Shown here one piece after another: positions 26,423 through 35,188 of a stretch of 64,000 nucleotides of DNA. Below the pieces are notes generated by a model. That model saw only the letters and a program-made list of their open reading frames with translations, was not told the DNA's origin and searched no databases. A program made the translations under genes and the position numbers. Every line of letters starts with the position of its first letter. Within the stretch, counting starts at the first letter, position 1. Origin of the DNA: Boseongicola sp. (GTDB lineage: Bacteria > Pseudomonadota > Alphaproteobacteria > Rhodobacterales > Rhodobacteraceae); contig JAPPCV010000169.1 in assembly GCA_028824715.1 (NCBI GenBank), positions 44,478 to 108,477 of the forward strand, read 5' to 3'.

Positions 26423-27161
26423 CGGCTTGGCGGGACCCGAGGAACGCAACCCGGTCGAACGCGTGCATCGTGTCAAAGTTGCAAAGTTCGACCGGCCCGA
26501 ACGAAATCGTTCCGACCTCATCGCGAAATCGTTCGGTGAGGTCCCTGCTGAAGTCGGCGATCTCCTCCGCCGTATCCTGCGTCACCCATTCGACAAGATA
26601 CGCGAGCGTGATGTGAAAGACGTACGCATCAAAGTCCCGCTCCTCGATTCCGGTCGCCTCCGACAGCTTGCAACGTGTCTTGCGCAACGCGTCCTCTTCA
26701 GCCTGGTCTGCGCCGGTCATCGTCACGCTCTTGCCGGCGAAGAGATCGACCATCCGGGCCCGATGACGGGCAGGCAGATCGAGGGCGATGGCGCGGTCCA
26801 TGAGAATGCGGGTCCGGTCGTCGCGCGGGACGTCGCGCAATTCCCTGGGCATGGCGCCGTGCATCTCGGTCGTCGATGACAGCCCTTGAAAAATCGTCAT
26901 GTGGAAGCTGGACGGCGGCAAGAAGGTGTAGAATCGCTGGAACCGGCTCATCTTTATCTCTTCCTGTATCGCGCGCAGCGCCGTGTGCGCGCGCGATGCG
27001 GGGTCGACGTGGCAGATGAACGTGTTGCCAGGCCAGTGCTGCACGGTGCCATCCGTGTGGAACTTGCCACCGCCTTCGGGCACCGAAATGCCTTCGGGAT
27101 GGGGACTGCCCGCGAGCTTTCCGGTCAGATAGGCGATCAGGTCTGGGCGTTCTGGCTTCAT
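26415..27161 (-). CDS. DUF1868 protein, 2H phosphoesterase superfamily
   Basis: A 248-residue protein with the two H-x-T motifs that define the 2H (2',5' RNA ligase-like) phosphoesterases: SSFHMTIFQG near residue 85-95 and YVFHITLAYL near residue 180. 2H enzymes open cyclic or 2',5' phosphodiesters. The rest matches DUF1868 (opening with a PEGGGKFHTDGTVQHWPGNTFI region). The start at 27161 has an ATG and gives a usual length; it is 22 bases after ugpC. Its placement between a Ugp-type ATPase and an IMPase-like enzyme suggests it acts on an imported phosphodiester. Confidence 0.82.
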   Translation of the reverse strand: MKPERPDLIAYLTGKLAGSPHPEGISVPEGGGKFHTDGTVQHWPGNTFICHVDPASRAHTALRAIQEEIKMSRFQRFYTFLPPSSFHMTIFQGLSSTTEMHGAMPRELRDVPRDDRTRILMDRAIALDLPARHRARMVDLFAGKSVTMTGADQAEEDALRKTRCKLSEATGIEERDFDAYVFHITLAYLVEWVTQDTAEEIADFSRDLTERFRDEVGTISFGPVELCNFDTMHAFDRVAFLGSRQADA

Positions 27162-27183
27162 TCCGTGTCCTTGCTCGTCTGGG

Positions 27184-28230
27184 TCAATGTCGCTTTCCCG
27201 ATTCCGGGTCGAACAGCCGGATGGCACCCTTCATGAAACGGACAGAGAGTGCCTCGCCGGGTGTCATGCGACGGCCGAGCGGGGTTGCGATGCGCAATTC
27301 CTGGCCGTCTGGAAGTGCGGCGACGATCACGGAATGCGATCCCAGGCTTTCGCTGTAGACGGTCCGGCAGGGGATGCCATCAGGCACGATCTCGATGTTC
27401 TCGGGACGGATGCCAAGCGTCACCGGCCCGCGAAACGGCGTTTTCGTCAGGAGAGTTCCGTCCGGGAGCCGGATCCCCGCCCCCTCGCCGTCCGCGGCCA
27501 GAAGGTTCATGGCCGGAGCGCCAATGAAGGTCGCAACGAAGGTCGTCGCCGGGTTCTCGTAGAGTTCCGACGGCGCGGCATATTGCACTATCTCGCCGTT
27601 GTTCAGGAGCATGACCTTGTCCGCCAGCGTCATCGCCTCGACCTGGTCATGGGTCACGAAGACCGACGTGGCGCCAATCCGGTCGTGCAGGCGCGTGAGT
27701 TCCATGCGCATGCCGTGGCGCAGCTTTGCGTCGAGGTTCGAGAGCGGCTCGTCGAACAGAAGCACCGAAGGTTCCCGGACGATGGCGCGGGCGACGGCCA
27801 CGCGCTGTCGCTGGCCACCCGACAGTTCGGAGGGGCGACGGTCCAGGAGCCCCCGCAGTCCGACGCTTTCGGCAGCGGTGTCCACCCGTTTGCGACGTTC
27901 CTCTTTCGGGACTCCGGCAACCTTGAGGGCATACCCGATGTTGTTGCGCACGGACATGTGCGGGTAGAGCGCGTAGTTCTGGAAGACCATGGCGCAACCG
28001 CGGTCCTTCGGGGCCAGATCCTGCACCTCGCGGCGACCGAACCGAATGGTCCCGGAGGTGACGCGTTCCAGGCCGGCGATCATGTTCAGGAGCGTCGACT
28101 TCCCGCATCCCGACGGACCGAGGATTACCGTGAACTGCCCGCCGCCGATTTCGGCGGTAAGGCCGGGAATCACGAGATTGCCGCCGTATGCCTTTCGGAC
28201 GTCCTCCATGGCGATGGCATTGCCGGTCAT
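27184..28230 (-). CDS. ugpC: Ugp-type ABC importer ATPase (UgpC/MsmK family)
   Basis: ATPase of a carbohydrate-uptake-1 transporter, 348 residues. It shows Walker A LGPSGCGKSTLL, the Q-loop MVFQNYALYPHMSVRNNIGYAL, signature ELSGGQRQRVAVARAIV, Walker B VLLFDEPLSNLDAKLR, H-loop VTHDQVEAMTLADKVMLLNNG, and C-terminal TOBE domains (VTLGIRPENIEIVPDG). The second ATG at 28230 is used because GGAG stands eight bases before it; the first ATG overlaps the ugpE stop. Specificity resides in the binding protein, so sn-glycerol-3-phosphate is only a possibility. Confidence 0.92.
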   Translation of the reverse strand: MTGNAIAMEDVRKAYGGNLVIPGLTAEIGGGQFTVILGPSGCGKSTLLNMIAGLERVTSGTIRFGRREVQDLAPKDRGCAMVFQNYALYPHMSVRNNIGYALKVAGVPKEERRKRVDTAAESVGLRGLLDRRPSELSGGQRQRVAVARAIVREPSVLLFDEPLSNLDAKLRHGMRMELTRLHDRIGATSVFVTHDQVEAMTLADKVMLLNNGEIVQYAAPSELYENPATTFVATFIGAPAMNLLAADGEGAGIRLPDGTLLTKTPFRGPVTLGIRPENIEIVPDGIPCRTVYSESLGSHSVIVAALPDGQELRIATPLGRRMTPGEALSVRFMKGAIRLFDPESGKRH

Positions 28231-28232
28231 CG

Positions 28233-29153
28233 TCATTTCTCCGACAGGTTGAGGCCGCGCACGATCTGGCGCTGCATGACGCCGATCAGGACGACTGGAA
28301 TGAACGAGACGAAGAGCGCACCGGCCATGAGCAAGGGCACGTCTGGAATTCGATCCGGTTCGGTATTCGCGAGTTTCGCGAGCCCGACCACCGCCGGCTG
28401 CGCGTCAGGCGTTGCTGCTGCCACGAGCGGCCAGAGATACTGGGTCCAGCCTCCGATGAACCAGAACATGAAGGTCGCGACGAGGGGCGTCCACGAGAGC
28501 GGCAGGAGGATGTCGATCATGAACCGAAATGGCGACGCTCCATCCATGGCTGCGGCCCGCGGCAGGTCCTTTGGCAGGCTGAGGAAGAACTGGCGGTAGA
28601 TGAAGACGGAGGTGGACGAGGTCGCGATGGGCAGCGCTACGCCGATGTAGGTGTCGAGGAGGCTCAGCCTGAATTCGTGCCTCGCGCCGACGACCTCTTC
28701 GGCAAGCCAGGCAAGACCGGTGATCTGCATCAGCCAGTTGAGCGGCATCGCGACGTTCGCGACGATCTGGTAGGTGGTGATGACCAGGAGTTCGAGGGGC
28801 AGCATGACGGTCGCGATCGTCAGCGAGAAGATGATCCAGTTCCACCGGGATTCGTAGAAGACCAGCGCGAACGTGGCCGTGAAGGCAAATGCGCACTTGA
28901 TCCCTGCGACCAGCAGCGAAATCACGATGGAGTTCCAGAGCTGTCCCGGCAACTGGGTTTCGGTGACGATCCGTCGCATGTTGTCAAGGAAGCTCGACCC
29001 GACATTCAGCCCGATGCCGCCGGCGCTGACGAACTCTTCGTAGGACAGGGACGCCGTGAGAAACGCGATCACGATGGGCGCGAGGATGAACGCGACGCCG
29101 ATGATGAGGATCGCGAAGGCCGTTCGGTCAATGCCCCGGGTGTCTTCGACCAT
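28233..29153 (-). CDS. ugpE: Ugp-type ABC importer permease (UgpE family)
   Basis: Second membrane subunit; 306 residues with six hydrophobic segments, beginning ILIIGVAFILAPIVIAFLTA and carrying the EAA loop FLSLPKDLPRAAAMDGASPFRFM that contacts UgpC. The start at 29153 has GAGG nine bases upstream; extending to 29450 would add about 100 residues of arginine-rich shadow sequence. The upstream ugpA stop lies five bases away. UgpE-like proteins carry the short C-terminus RGLNLSEK seen here. Confidence 0.92.
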   Translation of the reverse strand: MVEDTRGIDRTAFAILIIGVAFILAPIVIAFLTASLSYEEFVSAGGIGLNVGSSFLDNMRRIVTETQLPGQLWNSIVISLLVAGIKCAFAFTATFALVFYESRWNWIIFSLTIATVMLPLELLVITTYQIVANVAMPLNWLMQITGLAWLAEEVVGARHEFRLSLLDTYIGVALPIATSSTSVFIYRQFFLSLPKDLPRAAAMDGASPFRFMIDILLPLSWTPLVATFMFWFIGGWTQYLWPLVAAATPDAQPAVVGLAKLANTEPDRIPDVPLLMAGALFVSFIPVVLIGVMQRQIVRGLNLSEK

Positions 29154-29158
29154 CTCAA

Positions 29159-30091
29159 CTACCTCTCGTACTTGACGAATCTCTCGAGGCGGAACTGAAG
29201 GATCACCATGGCAATGACGAACATCATCAGGAGCGCCGTCTGCGTCGCGGCGCCGGAAAGGTCGTAGGCTTTGAAGCCATCGACATATATCTTGTAGATC
29301 AGGAGGTTTGTGGCGCCGCCGGGGCCGCCCTGCGTCATCGTGTCGATCAGGCCGAAAGCCTCGACCACCGTGCCGACGAACTCCAGGACGAACGTTAGGA
29401 AGAGCTGTGGCGTCAGAAGCGGCAGCTGCAGGTCGACGATTCTTCGCCACGGCCCGGACCCGTCCATCGCGGCCGCCTTGGCAAGCCCGTCGGGGATGGC
29501 CTGAAGTCCCGACAGCAGGATGATGAAGTTGAACGGTATGCCGTTCCAGACCTGCGCAACCACGAGCGTCGCGAAGGCGTCGCCCCCGTCGATCCGGGGA
29601 TTCCAGATTCCTGGATACATTTCATTGAGCGGTGCGAAGATGCCGAGAAAGGGGTTGAAGATGAATACGAAGACCACGCCGATCGACGCCCCGGCCACCG
29701 CCTTGGGCCAGATGATGATGTTGCGCGCGGCCTGGCTGATCCGGATGCCCCGGTCGGCCGCAAGCGCGAGGATCAGCGACAGCCCGATGGCAAGCGTCGG
29801 GGCGATCGCCATGAAGATCAGCGTGCGCCACATCGCGTTCCAGAACTCCGGGTCGGACAGGACCCGGTCGTAGTTCTGGAATCCCACGAATTCCGATCCG
29901 CCGCCAAACGGGCGTTCGAGGAACAATGACCAGAAGAACGCAAGCGCCACCGGGATGTAGAAGAACATCGCGATCAACGCGAGGATTGGCAGGACAAGCG
30001 TCCAATAGCTCCACCGGCCGGTGTAGAAACCCTGTTTCACGCCCGCTGTCCCGGATCCGGACGAGGTGCGGCCACCCCGTCCGTGTTTCAT
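29159..30091 (-). CDS. ugpA: Ugp-type ABC importer permease (UgpA family)
   Basis: First membrane subunit; 310 residues with six hydrophobic segments. Landmarks are PVALAFFWSLFLERPFGGGSEFVGFQNY near the N-terminus, the EAA loop LQAIPDGLAKAAAMDGSGPWRRI, and TQGGPGGATNLLIYKIYVDGF. It is chosen to start at 30091, eight bases after the binding-protein stop; the Shine-Dalgarno match is poor. It is the second gene of the operon. Confidence 0.9.
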   Translation of the reverse strand: MKHGRGGRTSSGSGTAGVKQGFYTGRWSYWTLVLPILALIAMFFYIPVALAFFWSLFLERPFGGGSEFVGFQNYDRVLSDPEFWNAMWRTLIFMAIAPTLAIGLSLILALAADRGIRISQAARNIIIWPKAVAGASIGVVFVFIFNPFLGIFAPLNEMYPGIWNPRIDGGDAFATLVVAQVWNGIPFNFIILLSGLQAIPDGLAKAAAMDGSGPWRRIVDLQLPLLTPQLFLTFVLEFVGTVVEAFGLIDTMTQGGPGGATNLLIYKIYVDGFKAYDLSGAATQTALLMMFVIAMVILQFRLERFVKYER

Positions 30092-30098
30092 TGCCGCG

Positions 30099-31403
30099 TC
30101 ACGGCAGTTTGACGCCGCGGTAGGTCTGTTCGAAACGACGCAGAAGCTCGTTGCCGCGGGAGACCGCGTTGTCAAGTGCCGCTTGCATGGTCTGGTCGCC
30201 ATTGAACGCCTTTTGGGTCTCTTCCTTGAAGACTTCGCGGAACTGAACGTAGAAGCCGAGCCGAATGCCACGCGAGTTCTCGTCCCCCGGCTGGTTGAGC
30301 GAGGCGACCCCCATTTCAGCCGTCGCGAATTCGAGGGTGTCCGCCTTGCCGCTTGCGACGAGCGATGCGAGAGCAGCCTTGGTGACCGGCATGTAGCCTG
30401 TCCGCCTGGTGAACTCGATCTGTTGATCCTCGTCTCGGACGAAGTTGAGGAAGGAAATCGCCGCCTCGTAGTCGGCGCCATCGTGACCTTTCATCACCCA
30501 GATAGCGGCGCCGCCGATCAAGGTGTTTCGTCGCTCCACGCCCTCATACATCGGCGCCATCGTGATCCTGACCTTGTCTCCGAGCGCAGCGTATGCGGCG
30601 CCGTACGATCCGGTCGACGCCTCCATCATCGCGCATTCGCCCGCATTGAAGGCAGCGTTGTACTTTCCTGCCACGGTGTCCTGATCAAGCTTCACGAGGC
30701 CCTCTTCGCGCCACTTGGAGAGGTTCAGCATGTGGTCGGCAACTGGTCCTTCGTTGAATGTGTATTCGGCGTCGAGGCCGCCGTATCCGTTGTTGTTGGT
30801 CGCGATCGGCGCACCGTGACGGGCGCTGAACTGCTCGAGCACGCGCCACGGATGCGCGTCCGAAGTGAACGGGCATTCGACGCCTGCAGCCTTCAACTGA
30901 CGGGCTGCGTCCATCACGCCTTCCCAGGATTGCGGAACCTCCTCGATGCCTGCCTCGCGCAGCACTTCCATGTTGGCGTAGAAGATCAGGGTCGAGCCGT
31001 TGTAGGGCTGCGAGAACAAGTCGCCCGAAGAGGTTTCGTAGTACGATCTCGCTCCGTTGATGTAGTCGTCCCACGGCGCGTCCGGCATGATCTCCTGCAC
31101 TGGCACGACGGCGTCCGAGAGCATGAGGTCCAGGGTGCCGGCGTCGAAGAACTGGATCAGGACGGGATGCTGGGCGGAGCGGTACGCGGCGATGGCCTTC
31201 TGCATGCCAGCCTCGTAGCCGCCTTGGCCTACGCAGGTGATCTTGTGGTCGGACTGTGCATCGTTGAACGCCGCGCAGTGCGTCTGGATTGCCTCTTCGA
31301 TTTTTCCGGTGTTACCATACCAGAATTCGATTTCGGCAGCGTGGGCTGAACTTGCCCCTGCCAGAAATGCGGTCGCGCATGCCGCGAAGCTAAGTTTGGT
31401 CAT
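30099..31403 (-). CDS. ugpB: Ugp-type periplasmic binding protein (UgpB family)
   Basis: Extracellular solute-binding protein family 1, 434 residues. A signal peptide (KLSFAACATAFLAGASSAHA) precedes the mature start AEIEFWYGNTGKIEEAIQTHCAAFN. UgpB-like pattern includes the W-Y-G motif and AHPWRVLEQFSARHG, with a late GGAAIWVMKG. An AAGGAG site supports the ATG at 31403. First gene of the operon, divergent from the ROK regulator. Ligand could be glycerol phosphate, glycerophosphodiesters or a sugar; the two hydrolases downstream favour a phosphorylated polyol (inference). Confidence 0.92.
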   Translation of the reverse strand: MTKLSFAACATAFLAGASSAHAAEIEFWYGNTGKIEEAIQTHCAAFNDAQSDHKITCVGQGGYEAGMQKAIAAYRSAQHPVLIQFFDAGTLDLMLSDAVVPVQEIMPDAPWDDYINGARSYYETSSGDLFSQPYNGSTLIFYANMEVLREAGIEEVPQSWEGVMDAARQLKAAGVECPFTSDAHPWRVLEQFSARHGAPIATNNNGYGGLDAEYTFNEGPVADHMLNLSKWREEGLVKLDQDTVAGKYNAAFNAGECAMMEASTGSYGAAYAALGDKVRITMAPMYEGVERRNTLIGGAAIWVMKGHDGADYEAAISFLNFVRDEDQQIEFTRRTGYMPVTKAALASLVASGKADTLEFATAEMGVASLNQPGDENSRGIRLGFYVQFREVFKEETQKAFNGDQTMQAALDNAVSRGNELLRRFEQTYRGVKLP

Positions 31404-31543
31404 GGGAATCTCCTTGCGGTCAGAGGTGGTAGGGTGTTCGCAGTTTACGAGACATGTTCGTTTGTTACAAGTGGCGTGTGAATAAAAAAACACATAAAGT
31501 GTGAAAGCTCTGTGACGGCAGCAACTGGAATTCGGAGAGTGAC

Positions 31544-32707
31544 GTGGATGCACGTGCATACAGACCGGAAGATCTGATCTGCGACAGGTACTTGCGCGAC
31601 CAGAGTGCTGGCGAGGTCGCCTCAAGGAACGAACGTGCAATCCTGCGTCAGATCTGGCGAAGGCCCGGCTTGCAACGGTCGGACCTGGTCAACGGGATCG
31701 GTCTCACGCAGCAATCGATTCACCGGATTGTCGATCAGCTGGAGAGCCGACATCTCATCGCGCTTGGCCCTCCTGTTCCGGGCACCGGTCGCGGGAAACC
31801 CAGTCCAACCATTCGGTTGAATCCCGGGTGGGGGCTCTCGGCGGGCATTTCGCTCGAGACCGACAGTGCCGGAGTCACGGTCATGGACGTTTCCGGCCGT
31901 TACCGCACGCGCCGCATTGATCTCGATGACGTTGGGCGCCTTGCCGGCCTGCGCCGTATGGATCAAGCGCTTGAAGAGGTCCTGGCGGAATTCAACGCGA
32001 CCCGAGATGACCTGTTCGGCATCGGGTTCGGCATAACCGGCTTTCGCGTCGGCGGAACCCGTTTCAATCCGCCAGTGCCATTGGAGGATTGGGCCCTGAT
32101 CGACTTAGGCCCGTTGCTCTACGAGTTCTTTGGCGTCCCTGTCTGGGTCGAGAATGGCGCGAACTGCTCGGCGCTTGCGGAGGCGACCCTCGGATTGGGT
32201 CGCAGGGTCGCCGACTTCGCCTATCTCTCGTTCAACTACGGGTTCGGGGGGGCGGTGATCTCGGATGGGGCGCTTCTTCGGGGGTTTCGTGGAAATGCAG
32301 GCGAGTTCTCGGCGATTCTGGACATTGAAGACAATGAGCGCCGCCCGGCGCTTGGCATCCTCCTGAGGGAGATGCGGGCGCAAGGCGTTGAAATCAAGTC
32401 GATTGCCGAGCTCCGGCAGACCTTCGATCCTTCGTGGCCCGGTGTCGACGCCTGGGTCGATGCGGCACTTCCCTGCTTCAATCGCGTAGTCAATGCGCTT
32501 TCGGCCATCGTCGATCCCGAGGTGATCGTTCTCGGTGGCCAGATTCCGCGGGCGCTCGCGAAGACCTTTGTTGCAGGAGCCGAGTTTTGGAGCGAACCGA
32601 GATTTGGCGTTGAACGCCAAGTCCCGCGCATCGAAATCTCCGAACTCGATGACGAACCGTCCTCCATTGGAAGCTCGACTCTGCCGATTGCGAGTTGCCT
32701 GCTGTGA
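31544..32707 (+). CDS. ROK-family transcriptional regulator lacking the zinc motif
   Basis: A 387-residue repressor-type protein: N-terminal winged helix (about residues 25-95: RSDLVNGIGLTQQSIHRIVDQLESR), then a ROK/sugar-kinase fold with GFGITGFRVGGTRFNPPVP, WVENGANCSALAEATLG and FGGAVISDGALLRGFRGNAGEF. The ROK zinc-binding cysteine cluster (C-x-C-G-x-x-G-C-x-E) normally after NAGEF is absent; the sequence continues SAILDIEDNERRP. GTG start at 31544 has a GGAG site. It lies divergently 140 bases from ugpB, the usual position for a regulator of that operon. It may sense the imported compound or its polyol product. Confidence 0.88.
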   Translation: MDARAYRPEDLICDRYLRDQSAGEVASRNERAILRQIWRRPGLQRSDLVNGIGLTQQSIHRIVDQLESRHLIALGPPVPGTGRGKPSPTIRLNPGWGLSAGISLETDSAGVTVMDVSGRYRTRRIDLDDVGRLAGLRRMDQALEEVLAEFNATRDDLFGIGFGITGFRVGGTRFNPPVPLEDWALIDLGPLLYEFFGVPVWVENGANCSALAEATLGLGRRVADFAYLSFNYGFGGAVISDGALLRGFRGNAGEFSAILDIEDNERRPALGILLREMRAQGVEIKSIAELRQTFDPSWPGVDAWVDAALPCFNRVVNALSAIVDPEVIVLGGQIPRALAKTFVAGAEFWSEPRFGVERQVPRIEISELDDEPSSIGSSTLPIASCLL

Positions 32708-32835
32708 CGAGTACTTGGGGGCCTGAATTCTCAACATGACCGCCCGTCAGGCCCACTTCTCCGGCCCGGAACGCGACATCGAACGAGGCGTCCACGCGAA
32801 CGATGCCGACGGGAACTGCGATCATGCATGGCGGG

Positions 32836-32972
32836 GGTTTCCTGGGGACCATGAACTGGGACAGGAGACGTATGCGCATCGTTCAGGATCCCGCTTGCAG
32901 AGAACCGCCGCAGTGGCGAATTGAGGAAGCCGGCACCGGTTTCCTTGGAGGCGGCGCGCCGTGAGTGCGACG
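32836..32972 (+). pseudogene. Remnant of a TOPRIM gene related to the one at 24.5 kb
   Basis: The DNA around TGAACTGGGAC (32852) encodes FLGTMNWDRRRMRI, matching FLKALNWDTREMRV of the intact gene, and a second block (32893-32972) encodes LAENRRSGELRKPAPVSLEAA against LAESCRSGELRQPAPASLEAA. About 340 bases present between these blocks in the intact gene are missing. The two halves are no longer in one frame. The second block is convincing, the first weaker. No ATPase remnant was seen. Confidence 0.65.
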
Positions 32973-33464
32973 TTTGGCCGTGGTGACGGTGCCCGCTCGC
33001 GGGGCGCACTTGCGTCCGTGGCGCCATTCGTGAGAGGTGCGCCAGGCACCGAGAGGCAACGCTGGCTCCGGCACCGGCGGTTGGACAGCCTGCATCGCCG
33101 CGGTTCCCGGCCCTTGCGGCGAGTTTCGGGTTGCGAGATTGCATGCGCGATGGACTGTGCGGACTCAACGTCCCCGAATTCGAGGATCAAGGGCGTCGCG
33201 AATTCCGTCACCGATGTAGTTCACGGACAGCACGATTAGCGAGATCATGAGGCCGGGCCATAGAACGCGCTCCGGATATAGTTCCATCCTGTCGACGGCG
33301 TCGAAAAGCAGCTTGCCCCATGTGGGAAAGTCCGGAGGAAACCCGAATCCGAGAAACGAGAGCGCGCTCTCGGTGATGATTGCCGTGGCGATGCCGAGCG
33401 TGGCCGAAACCATGATTGGCGACATCACGTTTGGCAGGAGGTGGCGGGTAATCATTTTCGGCGG
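32893..33464. repeat. Duplicated segment, copy 2
   Basis: Partner of the segment at 24952-25497. Here the oppC end is part of an intact gene and the TOPRIM end is a remnant, the mirror image of copy 1, where TOPRIM is intact and oppC is a remnant. Confidence 0.85.
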
Positions 33465-34139
33465 AGAAGTTCCGATTGAACGGGCCGCAAGGACGAATTC
33501 GCGCTCCTTGAGAGCCAGGACGTCGCCTCTGACGATTCGAGCCGTTTGCATCCAGGACGTGGCACCCACAAGCACGACGATAAGCAGGAAAGTGCCGCCC
33601 TCGGGTCCGAACAAGCCCGACAGCCGGTCGCGGAAGAGCAGCACCGCGACCAGGAGAAGCGGCAGGAGAGGCAGCGCGAGGAAGAGATCGGTGAACCGCA
33701 TGAGGACGCCGTCAAGGGCGCGGAAGTAACCCGCCAGCACGCCGATCAATGTGCCGACGAACACGGAGAGAAGCATGGCGGCAAGTCCCACGGCCAGCGA
33801 AACGCGCCCGCCTGCCAGCAGTCGGCCAAGGGTGTCACGACCGAGATTGTCGGTGCCCAGCGGATATGCCCAGCTGACCTTGGCCGATGACTCCCAGAGC
33901 GCCACGTAGATCGGCCGCGTGTCACGCAGTTCCAGGAAGTCGCGGCCGGTCGGAACGAACTTTGGATCATTCCAGTAGATCCAGGGTCCGGCGATGGTCA
34001 TCAGGATGATGCAGAGAAAGACGGCTCCGCCCCACATCGCGCCACGGTGGCGCTTGAACTGGTCCCATATGTCCGCCCATTGGGAGCGGGGAGTGGTGGC
34101 GAGTTCCGCTTGTTCCGTGGAGAGGCGGGGATCAGTCAT
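33165..34139 (-). CDS. ABC transporter permease, DppC/OppC family
   Basis: A 324-residue second permease of a peptide/opine-type importer. It has a soluble N-terminus, the first membrane span AMWGGAVFLCIILMTIAGPWI, the AYPLGTDNLGRDTLGRLLAGGRVSLAVG hallmark of OppC, and ATPase-docking VLALKEREFVLAARSIGTSPPKMI. The C-terminus ends NYIGDGIRDALDPRIRGR as in DppC. The start overlaps the dppB stop. Its 3' end is the source or sister of the decayed fragment at 25.2-25.5 kb. Confidence 0.94.
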   Translation of the reverse strand: MTDPRLSTEQAELATTPRSQWADIWDQFKRHRGAMWGGAVFLCIILMTIAGPWIYWNDPKFVPTGRDFLELRDTRPIYVALWESSAKVSWAYPLGTDNLGRDTLGRLLAGGRVSLAVGLAAMLLSVFVGTLIGVLAGYFRALDGVLMRFTDLFLALPLLPLLLVAVLLFRDRLSGLFGPEGGTFLLIVVLVGATSWMQTARIVRGDVLALKEREFVLAARSIGTSPPKMITRHLLPNVMSPIMVSATLGIATAIITESALSFLGFGFPPDFPTWGKLLFDAVDRMELYPERVLWPGLMISLIVLSVNYIGDGIRDALDPRIRGR

Positions 34140-35139
34140 ACCGGATCCTCGGGTCCAGGATGCCGTAGAGTATGTCGGCGACGAGGTTGAACAGCACGAT
34201 CAGCACCGCGAAAATGAAGGTCAGCGTCTGCACCATCGGCAGGTCGTTGGCTTGGATGGCGGTGATCAGCAACTGGCCGATGCCGTTCACCTTGAATATC
34301 TGCTCCGTGATGATGGCGCCTCCGAAGATGGCGGGAACGCCAAGCGCAATTACGGTGACGACCGGGATCAGCGAATTGCGAAGGACATGCACCAGGACCA
34401 CCGTCTTCTCGCCAAGGCCCTTTGCACGCGCCGTGCGCACGTAGTCCTGGTTGAGATTGTCGAGCATGGAAGCCCGCATGAAACGCGAGAGCTGGGAGGT
34501 GATCTGAAGGGCAAGCACCATGACGGGCATGATCATTTGCTTGAGCTGGAAGACGAAGCTCTCCCAGTCGCTGACCTTGTGGGTCGTGTCGTAGATCGAG
34601 GGGAACCAGCCCAGCCAGACAGAGAAAACCACAATCACGAGAACGCCCGAGAAGAATGGCGGGACCGAGAAGCCCACCATGGCGACGAAGGTGCCCGCAT
34701 TGTCGAACCATGAATACTGCCGGTAGGCCGAGTAGATGCCGATCGGGAGCGCGATGAGGATGGCCACGACATAGGCGACGCCCACGACCCAAAGGGTCTG
34801 GGGCAATCGCTGGATCACGATGTCCATGACGGGTGAGCGCGTCTGCCACGAGATCACGCGCTGCTGGCCTTCGCCGAGGGACGTGCCGAAGGCTGCGTCG
34901 ACGAAGTGAAGCGGTTCGACCGCAAAGAACTGGTAGAGCCATTTCGGGAAGGCAACGTACCAGGGCTGCCCCACGCCAAGCGCTTCGCGCATCCTTTCCT
35001 TGACATCGGGTGGAACCGTCAGCGGCACCTGCGCCATTGGGTCGCCAGGCGCAAGCTTCAACAGCAGGAAAATGACGAGGCTGATGAAAAGCAGCGTCGG
35101 CACGCTCAGGAGCAGGCGTCTGATCGTGTAGGTCAGCAT
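34132..35139 (-). CDS. ABC transporter permease, DppB/OppB family
   Basis: A 335-residue permease starting MLTYTIRRLLLSVPTLLFISL, typical of DppB, with LAPGDPMAQVPLTVPPDVKERM in the periplasmic loop and the docking loop NLNQDYVRTARAKGLGEKTVVLVHVLRNSLIPVVT. Ends IRYD. It stands between the binding protein and the oppC gene in a leftward transcript of A-B-C order. Confidence 0.94.
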   Translation of the reverse strand: MLTYTIRRLLLSVPTLLFISLVIFLLLKLAPGDPMAQVPLTVPPDVKERMREALGVGQPWYVAFPKWLYQFFAVEPLHFVDAAFGTSLGEGQQRVISWQTRSPVMDIVIQRLPQTLWVVGVAYVVAILIALPIGIYSAYRQYSWFDNAGTFVAMVGFSVPPFFSGVLVIVVFSVWLGWFPSIYDTTHKVSDWESFVFQLKQMIMPVMVLALQITSQLSRFMRASMLDNLNQDYVRTARAKGLGEKTVVLVHVLRNSLIPVVTVIALGVPAIFGGAIITEQIFKVNGIGQLLITAIQANDLPMVQTLTFIFAVLIVLFNLVADILYGILDPRIRYD

Positions 35140-35188
35140 GGCTGCGGCAGAGGTGGAGGGGCGGAACAGGCCCGCCCCATCGCCCGTG

